Shown here: positions 1 through 12,969 of the stretch, piece by piece | Layout: every line of letters begins with the position of its first letter | Numbering within the stretch: the stretch's first letter is position 1 | From: Pseudisothecium myosuroides | Taxonomy: Eukaryota; Streptophyta; Bryopsida; Hypnales; Lembophyllaceae | Assembly: GCA_951799445.1 (NCBI GenBank) | Contig: OX637297.1 | Location: forward strand, 3,596,001 to 3,660,000 | Length of the DNA stretch: 64,000 nt | Direction: 5' to 3' | Notes under the pieces: model-generated | What the model saw: the letters and a program-made list of their open reading frames with translations, nothing else | What the model was told of the DNA's origin: nothing | The model's database searches: none | Translations under genes and position numbers: made by a program

Positions 1-790
1 TATTTTGAACTTCCTCTAGTGTGTTTCGAGCATTTGCGTACAAGTATCTTTGACATTTGATATTGGTAGCCATTTAAGTGTAGGGCACACTTTATTCCCA
101 ATTTTTTTATAAATACGTGGACAAAATGCATGTACAGAAATCTATGACTTTTCGTAATCATGACCATGAAAGTACCAGCAGAATTCATCAGTATTTTTTG
201 TATTTTATAAGGTGATGAATTCAAATGGGTATAAATTGAATATTTGGGTAGAATAAAAATCCTAAAGAATTTTATAACTTCCACAACAAAAATTTAAAGC
301 ATTTACATACAAAAAACCATAAATTTTTTTATTTGTGGCCATGAAGTGCAAGGTACAGTTCATTTCCACTTTTTTTTAGTACACGTGGACATGAAGTTTT
401 AATGGGTTTTACGGTGAATATTCTAGTAGAATGAAAATCCGTATAAAATTTTAGAACTCTCTCCAAACTAAATTACAACTTTCATGTATAAGAACGCATA
501 ACATTTTGTATTTGTGGCCTTTTTATTACAAGGCACATTCCATTCTCATTTTATTTTATTTTATGGGCACATGAAGTTTGAATGGATATAAATTGTAAAT
601 TCTTGTGCAATAATAATCCAAATAATATTTATAACTTTCTGAAAAAATAAGTAAAGCATGCACATAGCGAAATCTTGACATTTTGTATTCGTGGCTCTAA
701 AAGCAGAGGGTACATTTCATTCCCATTTTTTTTAATTGATAGGGAAGTGAAGTCTCAAGAATTAATAGTGCATTTTTAAAAAGAAGATTT
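1..790. repeat. Diverged ~185 bp tandem repeats
   Basis: About four diverged head-to-tail units. Each contains a variant of 'tacaaaaatc..tgacattt..tattygtggcc', then 'gggcacattycattcccatttttttt', then 'cacatgaagtttgaatgg'. The same family recurs at 19,141-19,545 and 40,373-40,500, where it is the DNA into which giant element 2 inserted. No coding capacity is visible. It may be the edge of an older element or a dispersed satellite. Confidence 0.6.
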
Positions 791-2481
791 AATTTGGATG
801 AGCTCTTGAATTTGAATGTCATGGAATGTCATTGGTTTTGAATGTCATTTTGAATACATGGAATGCCATGGAATGCTATGCAATGTCATGCAATGTCATG
901 GATTTGAATGTCATTTGAATGTCATGGAATGTTGTGCAATGACATGGATTTAGGTACGTGCATGGTTCAATTTTTTTTGGAGGAACTTCTCCAATTTGAT
1001 TTTGATTTTGATTAGACAAGAATTTTAAATTTGTATCCCTTTGAACATCATCACCCCATCAATAAATAAAAATTGGGAATGAACTATGCCACAAACTTTA
1101 ATGACCACGAGTATGATATGTCATACATTTTTGTACATGAATGATGTAATTTATTTTTTAGTCATGTAGTTTGTATGGAATAGGACAACGTCAGAAAGAG
1201 TATAACAAGGTTGTGTTTTCTTTTTTAAAGTGATCTCTACCATGACTATCTAATTTGAATTTGTACAGTTACAATTCAAAAAGAAGTCCGACAACTTCAT
1301 ATAAAAATATTGGCTTTTTGTTCAATTTAGAACAAATTCCTAGAAGTTAAAATGAAGCCACTACAGTAGACTATGAACATTGTATGTAAGATGAAGCTAA
1401 AATAGGAATACTACTTCATTTTGTGAATTTAAACAAATATATAATCCATTACGGCATAACATTTTTGAAAACCCGACTCCTGAAAATTAAGCAACACCAA
1501 AAATTAAACCAAGTGGCGGTGTTGCTTTGGTCCATTGCCTTGCACCAGAATTGTATATCTCTATTGTGGGACGCCTTTCTATGTTGTTGCCAACAACAAC
1601 CACCTTATACTAGTTTATTTTAGAGTACAATTTGATGTGCATCATTTGGAGTGGGGTTAAATAAACATATTGCAGAGGCGGGATTATACGCCAAAGTCAT
1701 ATGAAGAAATTCCTCACAATGATGCATAGCGGATTGATTTTGTTAGGTCTACATGTGGAGACCCTAATGTCTAATGTAACAAATGGCCAACACCAAATTC
1801 AGAGCTTAGTAATTGGTATTCATTATAAAATACATTTATTGTCGGTGCTCTAAGTACTGTATTGTAGGCTTATGAAGTAATGTGTCAAGGCCTAAATAGA
1901 ATAAACAATAAACTAGTGCAGCTAAGTTAAATAAATTAAGAATCTACTCAAGAGGAGTGAGGAATTAGCTCAAGCGTACTATTTAACTGTTCTTCAGCAG
2001 TCTAAACAATCATGACGGTTTTCCATACGGCTGCACACCCTAGGACAACGTTAAAGCATTCCCAACGTACTAGAGAAGATGTCAGTACCACCAATCTTAG
2101 AAGTAAGGAACTTTGTAAACACAAAGCCTGTGACCACGAATTCCACCTTCAAAATCCACTCGTAACACTGCACCTCCATATGAATGAAATTTTTTATTTT
2201 ATTTTTCAGAGATGAAATCCCATGTTTTCTAAAAAACTTTCCACAGATGAATGACATTAGGAAGTTGGATTCGTTTATTAGGAAGTTGGATTTATATCAT
2301 CCATGAAATGAGATGAATTTATCTACAAATCTCATTATACAAATGTATTTTGGTGTAGAACACCATAGAGAGTGAAACCCAAATTTTTCTTACCATTCAA
2401 TATTTGAAATAATGGTTCTAGGATTTCAACTTCAAACTACAATGAGCTATTCATTGTAACGAATTCTTTTAAATATCCAAA
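791..2481. other. AT-rich non-coding stretch
   Basis: No gene is supported. Positions about 820-945 hold a short imperfect tandem repeat built on 'atggaatgtc' and 'tttgaatgtc'. The remaining open frames are short, have no recognisable protein features and lie in AT-rich DNA. Confidence 0.6.
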
Positions 2482-2621
2482 CACTACAAGGGAGAAGTGT
2501 CAATTTGGACATTTCTTTGTCAATTTTTTGTCAATTTGGACATTTTTTTGACATAATTCTGTCATTTCGGACATTTTAGTCAATTAGGACGTGTCAATTC
2601 GGACACTGTTTTCTTGTAGTG
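2482..2621. mobile_element. CACTA-like miniature element (MITE)
   Basis: A 140 bp stretch starts CACTACAAGGGAGAAGTGTC and ends in the inverted counterpart GACACTGTTTTCTTGTAGTG. The outer CACTACAAGAAAA-type terminus is typical of the plant CACTA/EnSpm superfamily. The interior repeats 'gtcaatttggacatt' variants. There is no coding capacity, so it would have been mobilised in trans. A 3 bp target duplication is not evident. Confidence 0.7.
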
Positions 2622-5255
2622 TTAAATAGGAAATGAACTAGACCACAAAATTTGTACCATGATTTTTGCTCGAAGACAATCTACCTACTTGACACTTGCT
2701 GCTAGTCACTTCATGCTGTTCTTAACATAGTTGCTGGTTTCACTGTTAAAAACAAATCTTTGGCGTACGCACCAAATTTACCATAGAATTGTTGATCTGA
2801 GAATATCCACCACCATGTTGAATAGGAGGGTAGCCATCCTTGTCATACGAGTCGGGTGGTAGTCTTGTAATAATCTTTTGCTAGGAGAGGAATTTGCATT
2901 AACTCAAGGTCGGCCTTATGAATTTCATGTTCTTTGATGCCATGAATTTGTTTAGCTTCTTGTAGTTATTGGTACAAAGAATTACAACCCTCTTCTGAGT
3001 TGAAGGCTTCTCTCTGGCTTTTTTATTCTGGAATTTTGTCCGAGTCCCTTTGCCTTGGTTTTACTGCCTCAACCATATTCCAACCCACTATTAGATCACC
3101 ATCCAATTCAACATTTTAGAATTAGAATTTGACTGTATTTAGCAAGGTAAACCAGTCTCCTTTGCCAAGAAAACTACGTCATTAACAAATCATTTTGATA
3201 TGGAAAACAATTTTCGAAAAGAGATTTCTTAAAAAAAAAAATAAGAAGTAGAGAAATGAACAGTTTGTAATTGTCTTCCCTTCACTGCAACAGCTACATA
3301 GCTCGTCTTCACCATGTTTGAGGTCCTACAGTTACACATGAAAAGTTACGTTAATCTTATGCTATTTGCAGCTAAGAATAGAAGCAAGTCATATTTGTTT
3401 CTAATTTTTTTTTTTAAATGAACACAAGCATTAATCTTCCTTTACTAGCAGGCAAATGTCAACCGAATGTCATTGAATTTATCAAATTACAGACCTCTAA
3501 ATATAAAGACTCATAAGAAAAAAGAGTAGGCATTTTCAAATTAGTATTTAGAAGAGCTGAACACAAAGTGCAAAATTAAAAGCTAATCTTGTTTCTATTA
3601 AACAAAAGAAATCCAAATTATTGTCTATAATTTTTTGAACTTATATGTATATTTTTTTTCTGTGTACCCTTATTCAATTTTAGGGACTTTTGATATGTTT
3701 TTATGTTGACATGGTTGGATGTCCTAAACGTAATGACACTGCTGTCAAGCTATGAAATGGTAATCCAAAAAGTAGGTGCTAAAATTATTCTAAGTCTTGT
3801 TCTAGTATAGGATTTAATCTTGTCAGAATGTCTAAGATGTTCCATTGTTATTCAAAGCTTACTACAGCTGAACAAAGTCATGTGCCTATAGTATTATATC
3901 TTAAATTTGGAATTACATATGGACAAGGAAGAATGACCCCTTAGATCTATCAAATTTGTCACAGTTTTCTAACTTGTACAAATTGAATGTATTTGCGCAA
4001 TATGTAGGAAACCAAAAAAAATGACCGCAATTACGTTGACCCTTTAGAGGTCCAATAAAATGGCCAAAGCCATTCATGTGAAGGTCATTATATTTATGGA
4101 AATGTCTTCACATTTATAGAAATATTTTCACATTTATGGAAATGTCTCTATAATTATTGGAATGTCACTACATTTAAGCAAAGGTTACTAAATTCAGGAG
4201 TTTGTTTGGGAAGTCTCTGCCTAGAGCGTTACGCCCGAGGATTTCATTTCACACAAATTAACCTTCAATGAGGGTCACACCTCTTACTCATCAACAACAT
4301 GTCGTCCAGATTTCTTCTATTAATCTTGAAAATGTCATGTCTCACATGAATTTTGAACTTGCTTATCTTCCACTTAAACTATATGTCATTACTTTTCACA
4401 ACGGTATAAAATATCAATAATAATGTTAAAGAAAATCAAAGACATCACCTTCAATAGTACATTATTTAGTTTTATTATTTTATGCACATACCATATATTG
4501 GGGTCAGATTTGTAAGATCTAAGTGAGACAAAATCATTTTTTATTTGAATTGATTTTCTTTTCGTGATTTTGTGATAACATGATTTAGAATTTCCGAAGG
4601 TTTTATACATATACAGCAATCATCTTGGTATATATATTATATTTCATTTTTCATTTTCATAATTTTTTTGTTGAGGATTCAAATTATTCTCTTTAACATT
4701 TTCCGCATTTCAAATATTCCATTTTATTTGTAATTTTTGAAAAATTCATTGCATGCCATATATAATTATATTTTGAATTATTTTTTAACGAATCTGACCC
4801 AAACGTAAAGTAGAATGCAAAGAAAATAGGAAGCAATAAAATTTTGGGTTTGTAGATGATATGTACCTAACTAAGTAATACTTCTATTCCAAGAAATATT
4901 GAATCTATTTATTTGTATTTCAATCGTAAGGCTTTTTGAACGTGAATTTTTGGACCATGCGTGGTTTGTATTGTAGAGGGTATTTTTAGAAAACTGTTTG
5001 CAAGGACTGAGGGGTGCACTGGCTTTGTTTCTTGATGTTTGTACGTATGTTGTGAAAGTTATTCAATTTGAAAGTACTCATTGAAATAAGAAAATAGGAA
5101 TTTATATTTCTATTGACTTCGGAAAACAGCACGTCAAGGCATACCAATTGTTTGTTAACATTCCAAATATTTGAACACTAACATTTTTTTATGGGCGCAT
5201 GTCCTTAAAGAGTTTATCCATACCAGTCCTTAAGTTTGGCTCTTAGTTTGTTTGT
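2622..5255. other. AT-rich non-coding stretch
   Basis: No gene is supported. Positions about 4,085-4,180 hold a short tandem repeat around 'tttatggaaatgtc'. About 4,580-4,990 is a diverged copy of a sequence also found at 43,090-43,400, with shared landmarks 'gcaatc.ccttggtata' and 'ttgaggattcaaattatt'. It is therefore a dispersed repeat rather than unique host DNA. Confidence 0.5.
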
Positions 5256-5890
5256 GCCATGTGTTGTAGTTTAAAGAACTAAAATCTCAAATGTCATGGA
5301 ATTGGCATCCAAAAGCAGGTCAAAAAAATTGTACAAGTTCTAAATACTTCAAGGAATAAGAATTCATGAGTGCTCTAAATTTAGTGCCCCATTTTCTAAC
5401 ATATACTACGTGAAATAACCAAATTTGAATTAGCCATGCCTTGTAGTTTAAAGAACTAAAATCTCAAATGTCATGGAATTGGCATCCAAAAGCAGGTCAA
5501 AAAAATTGTACAAGTTCTAAATACTTCAAGGAATAAGAATTCATGAGTGCACTAAAGTTAGTGCCCCATTTTCTAACATATACTACGTGAAATAACCAAA
5601 TTTGAATTAGCCATGCCTTGTAGTTTAAAGAACTAAAATCTTAAATGTCATGGAATTGGCATCCAAAAGCAGGTCAAAAAAATTGTACAAGTTCTAAATA
5701 CTCCAAGGAATAATAATTCATGAGTGCACTAAAGTTAGTGCCCCATTTTCTAACATATACTACATGAAATAACCAAATTTGAATTAGCCATGCCTTATAG
5801 TTTAAAGAACTAAAATCTTAAATGTCATGGAATTGGCATCCAAAAGCAGGTCAAAAAAATTGTATAAGTTCTAAATACTCCAAGGATTTT
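5256..5890. repeat. Left terminal array, 177 bp unit, ~3.5 copies
   Basis: The landmark 'gtagtttaaagaactaaaat' recurs at 5,266, 5,443, 5,620 and (as 'atag...') 5,797, giving an exact 177 bp period. Copies are over 95% alike by eye, so the array is young or homogenised. It runs to within 25 bp of the truncated transposase frame at 5,910. The reverse complement forms the right array at 18.59-19.09 kb. Confidence 0.88.
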
Positions 5891-6569
5891 CCTTACAATT
5901 CCTGCGCTTATGAAGTTGTTCATGGATGTCGAATCCATTCCCACTATCCCCCACCTTATAGAAGAAGTGCCTGATTTCAAGGCTTTCATTGCAGGCAAAT
6001 TTTTGGCCGGCAGTCATATCATGATTAGACACACAAAGCCCCAACAAGTGAAGTTCTACCTTGATTCAACGGGTTGTCCTATCATGAAGTACAAATTGTT
6101 GTGCACTGACCTAGATTGGTTGCCTTTAGGCGCAGGTGGTGGAATGAAATTGTGGCACGAGGATTTGGAGGGACAAAGTTTATGGCCCCTTGGAGTACCA
6201 CAGGCAGTTCTGTCGAGCCTAATGAAAGCTGAGGCAGACATTGTGAAGGATATATCTGCATTTATTAAGTAGTGGGAGAACTTGTGCAATCAAGACCGCA
6301 CCGAGGAATGCCGAAGACAATTGGAGCATATAGTGCACTATTGGCGTGATGTGAAGGTAGCACTTCAAGAACCACTATCTGACTCTACTGTTTTGAAGGA
6401 TGACTTTTGGCCGACTACTCGTGTTCAAGCGACTCGGGTTGATCAATTAGATAGTGATGGAGAGGATCGTGAAGAGTTTGGGGAGGATGATGTGTACATC
6501 GGGCCATTGAGTGGTCGCCCACAACTGTCCTTCAGGGTGGGTTTGTCGTACGTGCAATCTAGGCGTAAG

Positions 6570-9500
6570 TATCCTTAACACCAAAAAGGTGATAAGATAA
6601 CACGGAATATCGTCCCAGGAGATTCTAGTATGTTATAGCAAGCTAAGGATTATCCGGGTCTTTTCAAAACAACCACCCCAAGCAAACCTCTTTCCCTTCC
6701 TCTGTTCTTTTCAACGCTAATACCTTCCGGATTCCAATCCAGACCTATCCCTTTCCGGTTTTCGATTTGATCCGGGTTCCGGGTGTCACTTCCTACCTCT
6801 AACTGGTTTTATATCTCCCTGTTTTACCCTCAGGGTGTTCGCATTTGATCTTTAGAGGGGTAGGGACTCACTACTCATAGACTCCTATTTCTTCTACAAT
6901 AAATCCACATCAAACAATCCTAACAAAATTTTTATCGTAGAGCAGAGGAAGTAGTAGTCCGCACAATTTTCCGGATAGCTTGCCCGGAAAGCAGGTCACT
7001 CAGAACTACATCCTTCCGCTTTTACTACAATGACAGATCAAGACATCCGGAACTGATAGAGATTTGTGTATACAACTACCAGACTGATCCTATGGTTGGC
7101 AGACCTTCCGGTGAGTGGGGATTTTCCGTTGGCGGCTGCTTACCTCCGCACAGAACCCTTTCTGGATTCCGGACTCGCATCCACACCACTCTTAAGAATC
7201 GGATCACCGTTACGGAGTTTTAAAGGTATTACGCTCAAGTCCCGAATCTCAAGCCCAAAAAACTTCCTCACAAACTTACTCGCTCAAATCAAATCCAAAT
7301 ATTCTCAACCCGGATTCCCCCTCACCCTTCCTCTCTCACACCTTGACACTTCATAAATGAATCAAGAAAACGCGCACATAGCCAGAAATCCGAATGTCCA
7401 CTTAGTGGCTCAGATTAAAGAAAAGGAGAAATGAACATAAACTAATGCACATAAAATGGGCAAGGATGGAATGAGAGGGCAACAAGCTGCCCTTCACCTT
7501 AAAAACCCAAACAAAAAGCCAAAAAGTCACCCTAAAATCCAGGTGAACAATCAGTAACCAACCGCGATATCCGGATTGTTCAAAGTCAACTACCCTAAGA
7601 ATCCGGAACCGGGCCCCACGCACAAAAAATCCGTTCTAGATTCAAAAACTCTAACTAACTGCAAACATACTAGCTAACTACTTTCCTCGTTTTGATTTCT
7701 TCGCACTGCTACTCAGCCCTGCAGGTGGTTCCTGCTCGTTTTTGGTAGAGTGACCTTCGTTGCCGCCCGGGTTGGTATCTTCCGCTTAATCGGCGGAGAG
7801 TCGTCATCTGAGGCCGTCTCCTCCCCGGATTCGAATTCCCCCTTGTCAGATTCCTCGATCATCTTCACCCTAACTTCCTTCTCCGGTAAATCCTCCAACT
7901 GAATCGGTGCTGTATTCTTCTTAGGCAACACCTTCTGCATATGCGGAAAGTCTGTCGGATTGGTCCGAGCCAGGTTTGACAAGGCCCCCATCCGTTGGAT
8001 TAAGTCGCTGTGGACGGATGTTCCAGGTGTCGGAACGGAACCCCCTGTTGGTGCCGGAATCGACTGGATACTTTGCACATGGCCTTTCGCGGTAGCCTTC
8101 TTCTGAATCCGTACCTGAATCAAAGTAGGTACTGGGGATGGCTGTAGAATGATCCCCGGACCCGGTCTCTGTGGTGTCTTCAACAAGTCGACATTGGGCA
8201 GATCTGGAAAGTGAGTGAAGTCCAGGGGCCTGTTCGGGTCGAGGTGCCCCAACAGCTAAACCATCTCCTTCAATATTCCTTCCATCCGGGCTTAGAAATC
8301 GACCAAGATGGTCACCACCTTTGACCCGGATAAGTGGCCTATACCACTCAGCTGGTTGCTGAAGAGTCTGGACTTTACCACGGCTTCCGCGGGCTGATCC
8401 ACCAATGTTGTCAAATTGTGGCCGAGGTTAAGAGCTTCCGTCTCCTTCTGTCGAGCAACTCCGGAATCCGTCTCCGCCCCATTCACTCAAGCTAAGAGGT
8501 CGTCCCTCTCCTTCTCCAAGTTCCGGATTTGCTCGTCCTTCTCACGTAGCAAATCCGGGTTTGGTCGTCGCCGGATTTCCGTCAAAATATCTTCGGGCTC
8601 CACCTTCAACTCCGCAGCAATCCCCAGGATCATATCCGACATTCCGAAGTGCAAGTGCTGAGCCTCCTCCATCCACTGTCTTCCGGCTTCAAAGAATTCC
8701 GACTTTGCTTCCGATTCCGGGGGCTGGCTGGGCTCTCCCTTCTTTGGGGGTGACTGTTCGACCCGTGAATTCGGATTGGTCGACTTCCTCCTCTTCTCCC
8801 ATTTGTCGACCAAGTCCTGCTGCTGCTGTTCTTCCTCATCATCTTCTCTTCTTCTTCTTCTTCTTCCTCCTCGACTGGAGTATCTGGCGGTATTTTGTGC
8901 GTGAGACCATATTTCAGGATCTTAAGCTTGGTGTTGAACGTCACCACCTCCTCCTTGGTGAGAACGTCCTGCTGATGATACAGGTGGAACAGATACGGAC
9001 TGAGAAGACTAGGCTTCCCCTTCCCTACGTGGTCCACCAATTTCTTCACTACGCCGGCTATGACCTTCCCCCAGTGGACTACCTTATCTTCTAAAGCCCT
9101 GAAGATAGTATTCGCCACCGTAACCGTAACTCGGGTCGGCTTTTCCGGATACAGGATCGGAATCAGAAATTCTAACATCCGTCTCTGCCGAGCATCCTTA
9201 CAGTCACTCACGGGGTATCCGTCCTTGGTGGTGACCGGATTACGGAACTTCCCAATCCCGTACTTCTCTATCCAAGAACCTAATCCAGTTCCGTTCTTCT
9301 CAAACTCATACACTTTCGCCCACACATCTGCTGTCCACGGTCCTGGTTGGCCTCTCACGGTCAACTGAAATTGATTTGGGACCCCGGAGACAAGTTGCTC
9401 AAGCATCTCATGGTCCTTAACGTTCCATGGTCTACGTATCAAGCCTATGCATCCCATCCGTGTCAAATCCTCCTCTAACTATTTCCAAAAGGTCGGTTCA

Positions 9501-10030
9501 GACGGAATAAGCGGCCTAATTATCCGAGCCGTGACTGAGTACCGACGCGCTACCGGGTTGCTAGACTCCGCTATAGTTTACCGACACAGACAACTAAATC
9601 GGGTGCAATTGGCATCGACCTCACCTTTCTCTCCCTGTCACGATCTCTAGCTCACCACTCTTTCTCTCAACTAAGTGCGCAAGAAGATTTGCAAAGTAAG
9701 AATGGGAGAAACTAGGGCTGGCAAGGGCTTAAGTACCCACCGAGCTACCGACCGTTCCCGGTTGTGAACGGAAAGAGGTCCGTTCCCGTAACGGTTCCCT
9801 AGGGTCGTAGGCCGGAAACCTATTCCGTAGCCTGGTCCGATTCGATCCGACCCGGATTTAAAATCCGTTCTTTCTTCCGGAAAAACCCGTTTTAACGGAT
9901 CTTGATCCTTGAAATCTGATTACCCAGTATTTATCCATATTCGGGTCTAGTTTATTATATCTTACCAAAATTTTGAAATTTTTGACTAACTTCTATTCTA
10001 TTTCTATGCTACCAACTTTCTTTATGAGGT
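6570..10030 (-). mobile_element. Element C, copy A, nested in an intron
   Basis: A ~3.4 kb GC-richer insert fills the intron of the element 1 transposase. It carries a minus-strand protein frame at 9,466-7,713 and long 'ccgga'-rich non-coding flanks. The same arrangement occurs at 48.06-51.78 kb. Both copies have a matching motif near one end: 'atcgtcccaggagatt' at 6,609 and 'atcgttcccacaggat' at 48,048. No long terminal repeats or reverse transcriptase were found, so the class is unsettled: a non-autonomous retroelement carrying a gag-like protein, or another plant element. Confidence 0.55.
7713..9466 (-). pseudogene. Element C protein, gag-like / PF20167-like (broken)
   Basis: The N-terminal ~180 residues form a globular domain aligning with copy B at 51.2-49.3 kb: 'DGYPVSDCKDARQRRMLEF' against 'DGYLIADCKDARERRVLEF', then 'VTVANTIFRAL' against 'VTWANTIFGAL'. 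The layout, with a helix leading to 'LLSPYLFHLYHQQDV', resembles the putative plant transposon protein family (PF20167), from memory only. An acidic run, a coiled-coil stretch and a low-complexity C-terminus follow. A frameshift lies in the glutamate repeat at about 8,840-8,870. The remaining frame has in-frame TGA (next to 8,486), TAA and TAG stops before resuming at 8,252. Confidence 0.55.
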
Positions 10031-10949
10031 TCCGTGCTCCCACAGGGTCGAGATCTCTTCCAAGACTATTTTGTGGCGATTATTCCCGCGGAAAATGAGT
10101 TGCAACCAGTGTGGATTGCAAGGGCGTTGTCTGATCCTTTCGTTGATCCACTACATCCAAATTCTGTGCGCATTCGGTACTTCCGTCCAACAGCTATAGA
10201 TGAAAATATTCAAAAATTCTACATTGGATGGGACAGCGACAAAGGTCTACGTTGGGAGATTGATGCAAAGGAACTGCCACTTTGGCAGCACACGGATGCT
10301 GTTATGACAGCGTGGAAGTCTAAGACCCAGAGAGATACTGCACACTACAAGATCAAGATTCCTCCTGCTCAAATTGAAATCATCAAGCAGAGTTTGGTTG
10401 CAAATCGTTAGTCTTAGGCACAATGGGTGTTGGAGGAAAGCTTTTTAATTATGTTCTTAGGTCTATATGATAGTGTATTATTTGTCATTTCTATGCCTAC
10501 AATATGCTTTTGCGTATACGTAGAAGACATCATTTTGTGTTCTCATGAATGTGGGCATCTGGATTTTGTTTTCTTTAACGGTAAACAGTTCATTTTCATA
10601 AAATAAAACTCATAAATATAGATTTCTAGTGGATAATACATGTTTTGGTGACGCATTTCCCGTATTCATATGGGAAGTGCAATTCAATTATCATATTAAA
10701 GTATTTGCTATTGCATTTTCTTTTTACTTTGTTTCTTGAACACGTGTAATGTTTGACATGGAACATAACAACATTTGTTGGAAGGCGTTCATTGTTTGCA
10801 TGACTCTCATTTCAATGGAAATTGCTACTTTAGACCAATTAATTGAGTGATTTTCGAACTAAAGTAGAGCCCATGCAATCCACTAGTTGTGCCTTCAAAT
10901 ACCTAAGACTATTTTGAGAGGGTGGCCACCCTCCATTTTAATGAATATA

Positions 10950-11350
10950 ATGTTAGTAGCGTATCGGTTGACAGTTGATACATTATTTTTGAGCGGGCTG
11001 CTTGCCATAACGTTAGTTTCGTATCAGCTGGCAGCCGATACATTAGTAGCGTATTGGTTGACAGCTGATACAATATTCTTATGCGGGCTGCTTGCCATAA
11101 AGTTAGTTCCGTATCGACTGGTAGTCGATACATTAGTAGCATATCGGCTGACAGCCGATACATTATTTTTGAGCGGGCTGCTTGCCATAACGTTAGTTTC
11201 GTATCGGTTGGCAACTGATACATTAGTAGTGTATCAGCTGACAACTAATACATTATTCTTGAGCGGGCTGCTTGCCATAGCATTAGTTCTCTATCGGCTG
11301 ACAACCGATACATCAGGGTTGCATTCTCTGATAGCTGATACAGTATTTGC
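10950..11350. repeat. 90 bp tandem array carrying paired palindromes
   Basis: The landmark 'gtagcgtat' recurs at 10,956, 11,046, 11,136 and 11,226, giving about 4.5 units of exactly 90 bp. Each unit holds two ~19 bp palindromes of the TATCGGCTGNCAGCCGATA family plus the spacer 'gagcgggctgcttgccata'. The array lies 5' of the second gene of element 1, so it is a plausible promoter or protein-binding array. Because 90 is a multiple of three, frames stay open across it on both strands. Those frames are repeat artefacts. Confidence 0.85.
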
Positions 11351-11477
11351 ATATCGGCGGGTTGCTTGTTAGTCAAAACATTATTAATCGTATCGGCTAC
11401 TAACCGATACCCTAGATGTGTATCAGCTGTCGACCAATATAGTTGTATTGTGTCAGTTGAAGTAGTTCCTTTTTCAA

Positions 11478-12374
11478 TTGGTGGCCGATACAGCTTTTGT
11501 TCATTGGCTTAGTCGTCTCCTTATTGTTTACGGATCTGATGCTATTCTTATTTCCTTCAAGAAGCCACCAGTTTTGGCAAAACTACTCGGCGAGCGAGTC
11601 AATAACTCACCTGTGACTTGTGGCAGGATTTGTGCACGCGCTTCCTGGAATGGGAACCCCCAGATTCAGGATTGGGGTATTACCTAGAGAGAAGGTTCGG
11701 ACAAGCGCGTTGAAATCGCTTGCATTTTTGTCATGAAAGGCACTATCATGCCCGGCTACGGAAGTGTCCTAAATGTCGTTGAAGCGGGGGAGGATGTCCA
11801 CTTCTTAATATGTGTCCCTCCTATTGGCGATAAGGAGGGTGAGCCAGACTATGTCGCAGTCTCCTTGCCATGGATTAAATGGCTTGATGAAGTTTGCAGT
11901 GATGTGGCTAGAACACAGGGCATGATTTTTGAAGGCACACGTCCTAAACATGCGAAAGAGGTAGTCGAGTCTTGGGGTACCCTGAGCACCGGGCAAGACA
12001 TTAGGAACAAATTTCTTGATGATCTAGCCACCAAGGGAAAGAAGAAAGTGGCGAAGCCGCGGAAGAAGATGGATGACGCTGAAGTTTCTTAGGCGATTAT
12101 CAAGGTGGAGGAAACCCCAACTCAGCGAAAGTCGAAAGGCAAATCCAATGCAATGAAGATGACGTTGGATGAGGCTTTGTTCAAGGCAAACAAACTTACT
12201 ATAAAGACCAAGGAAACTGAGGTCGAGGCAATCTATAATGCTTTGGAGTATGGACTATCAGGTGCATTTCCATACAAGAAAGAACAAATCCCAGGAAAGA
12301 TCCATTCGAACAGACTGCACATTGCGCCGAAGGAGTTGAAGTATAGGACGGTTTTGCATGACTGACTTTTTCAG
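11478..12374 (+). pseudogene. Element 1 second gene, N-terminal exon
   Basis: Similar to 32,222-33,169 of element 2: 'QIQDWGIT' against 'QITHWGIA', and later 'EAIYNALEYGLSGAF' against 'NAMRTLYENSFGGLY', separated by a lysine-rich linker. The frame stays open from 11,478 except for TAG at 11,685 (aligned with Trp in element 2), TAG at 12,090 and TGA at 12,363. A good donor (CAG|GTATGT) follows at 12,374. The function of this domain is not recognised. It precedes the ParB-like part in both elements, so it is part of one conserved product. Confidence 0.55.
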
Positions 12375-12501
12375 GTATGTCTTGAGGTCTAATCTAAAAT
12401 CTTCACTTCATTTATCCAATGTCGGCTGCTAGTTGATACGATTGATCTATTCTATTCACTGCCAGCCAATACACTAATCGGAAATTTTTGACCAAGTTTT
12501 A

Positions 12502-12969
12502 TTGTGGACCTTGATGGGATATGGATCGATAAAAAAGAAACCGGAAATTTATGCCATTCTCTTGAAACGAGCTCCAACACCCGAGGACAAAGGTCTTGAC
12601 GCGGTTATGGATTCCATGCTGAAAGAGGAGGATACCGTTTTATTAGAATCTAGAGAAATTTTTTTGTGGTGGCAGGCTCCCAATGTTCACTGGTACATTA
12701 TTGGAGGCCAGCATCCGGTGACAGCATGCCGCGAGTTGGCGGCACAACATCCTACCCGGAAAGATCTGCTTGAGTTTGAGGTCATTCCCGTGTTTAGTGA
12801 TAAGACAGAGATTCTTGTTCGCGTCTCCAATGCTTTAAATTTGAATCTAGATGAGAAGGTTGCAAAAGAGAACTTCCGATCATGCGTTGAGCTAGGAAGA
12901 GCTACTTGGGAGAAAGCTGGGTTCCCGCAGCCTCATAAAGGTGGCGGCAAACCGTCAACAGCATTCGAG
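12502..12969 (+). pseudogene. ParB/sulfiredoxin-like domain exon of element 1 second gene
   Basis: Contains 'WYIIGGQHPVTACREL' and then 'FEVIPVFSDKTE' and 'NALNLNL'. The hydrophobic strand, Gly-Gly-x-His turn and helix resemble the GxxRxxA signature of ParB N-terminal and sulfiredoxin-fold domains, with Gln-His where Arg is usual. The equivalent exon of element 2 has 'YYIIGGQHTVQAFKDL', so the motif is conserved between diverged copies. This exon itself is open. It ends at a GAG|GTAGTA donor, and the following intron (to about 13,185) holds two palindromes. The family call is from motif shape only. Neighbouring exons carry stops, so the gene is probably dead. Confidence 0.5.

Larger units (their letters stand above)
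5910..10411 (+). pseudogene. DUF7869-like transposase fragment, split by a TE-filled intron
   Basis: This matches the C-terminal half of the element 2 transposase (minus strand, 24.4-21.0 kb): 'HLIEEVPDFKAF' against 'EFIQEVGDFKSF', 'CTDLDWLPLG' against 'AVDSNWLPSK', and 'ENELQPVWIARAL' against 'VPESCAVWQGRAL'. The first exon is 5,910-6,536, ending AGG before GTGGGT. The second is 10,046-10,411, after CCCACAG. Both are phase 0, and the join restores the alignment. The 3.5 kb intron contains element C copy A. A TAG at 6,270 interrupts an otherwise open frame. The catalytic N-terminal half (CxxC and DDE-like motifs) is absent: the frame starts beside the terminal repeat array. It cannot be functional. 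Confidence 0.75.

Noticed and set aside
6570..10030. Ordinary LTR retrotransposon
   Set aside because: No matching direct repeats at the ends, primer-binding site, reverse transcriptase or integrase could be found by eye.
10955..11350. CRISPR-like spaced palindromes
   Set aside because: Spacers are themselves conserved repeats, there are no cas genes, and the setting is a eukaryotic transposon.
10887..11372. Open frame of 161 codons (and a minus-strand partner) with internal repeats
   Set aside because: It is a translation of the 90 bp palindrome array, open on both strands because the period is a multiple of three. No independent protein features.
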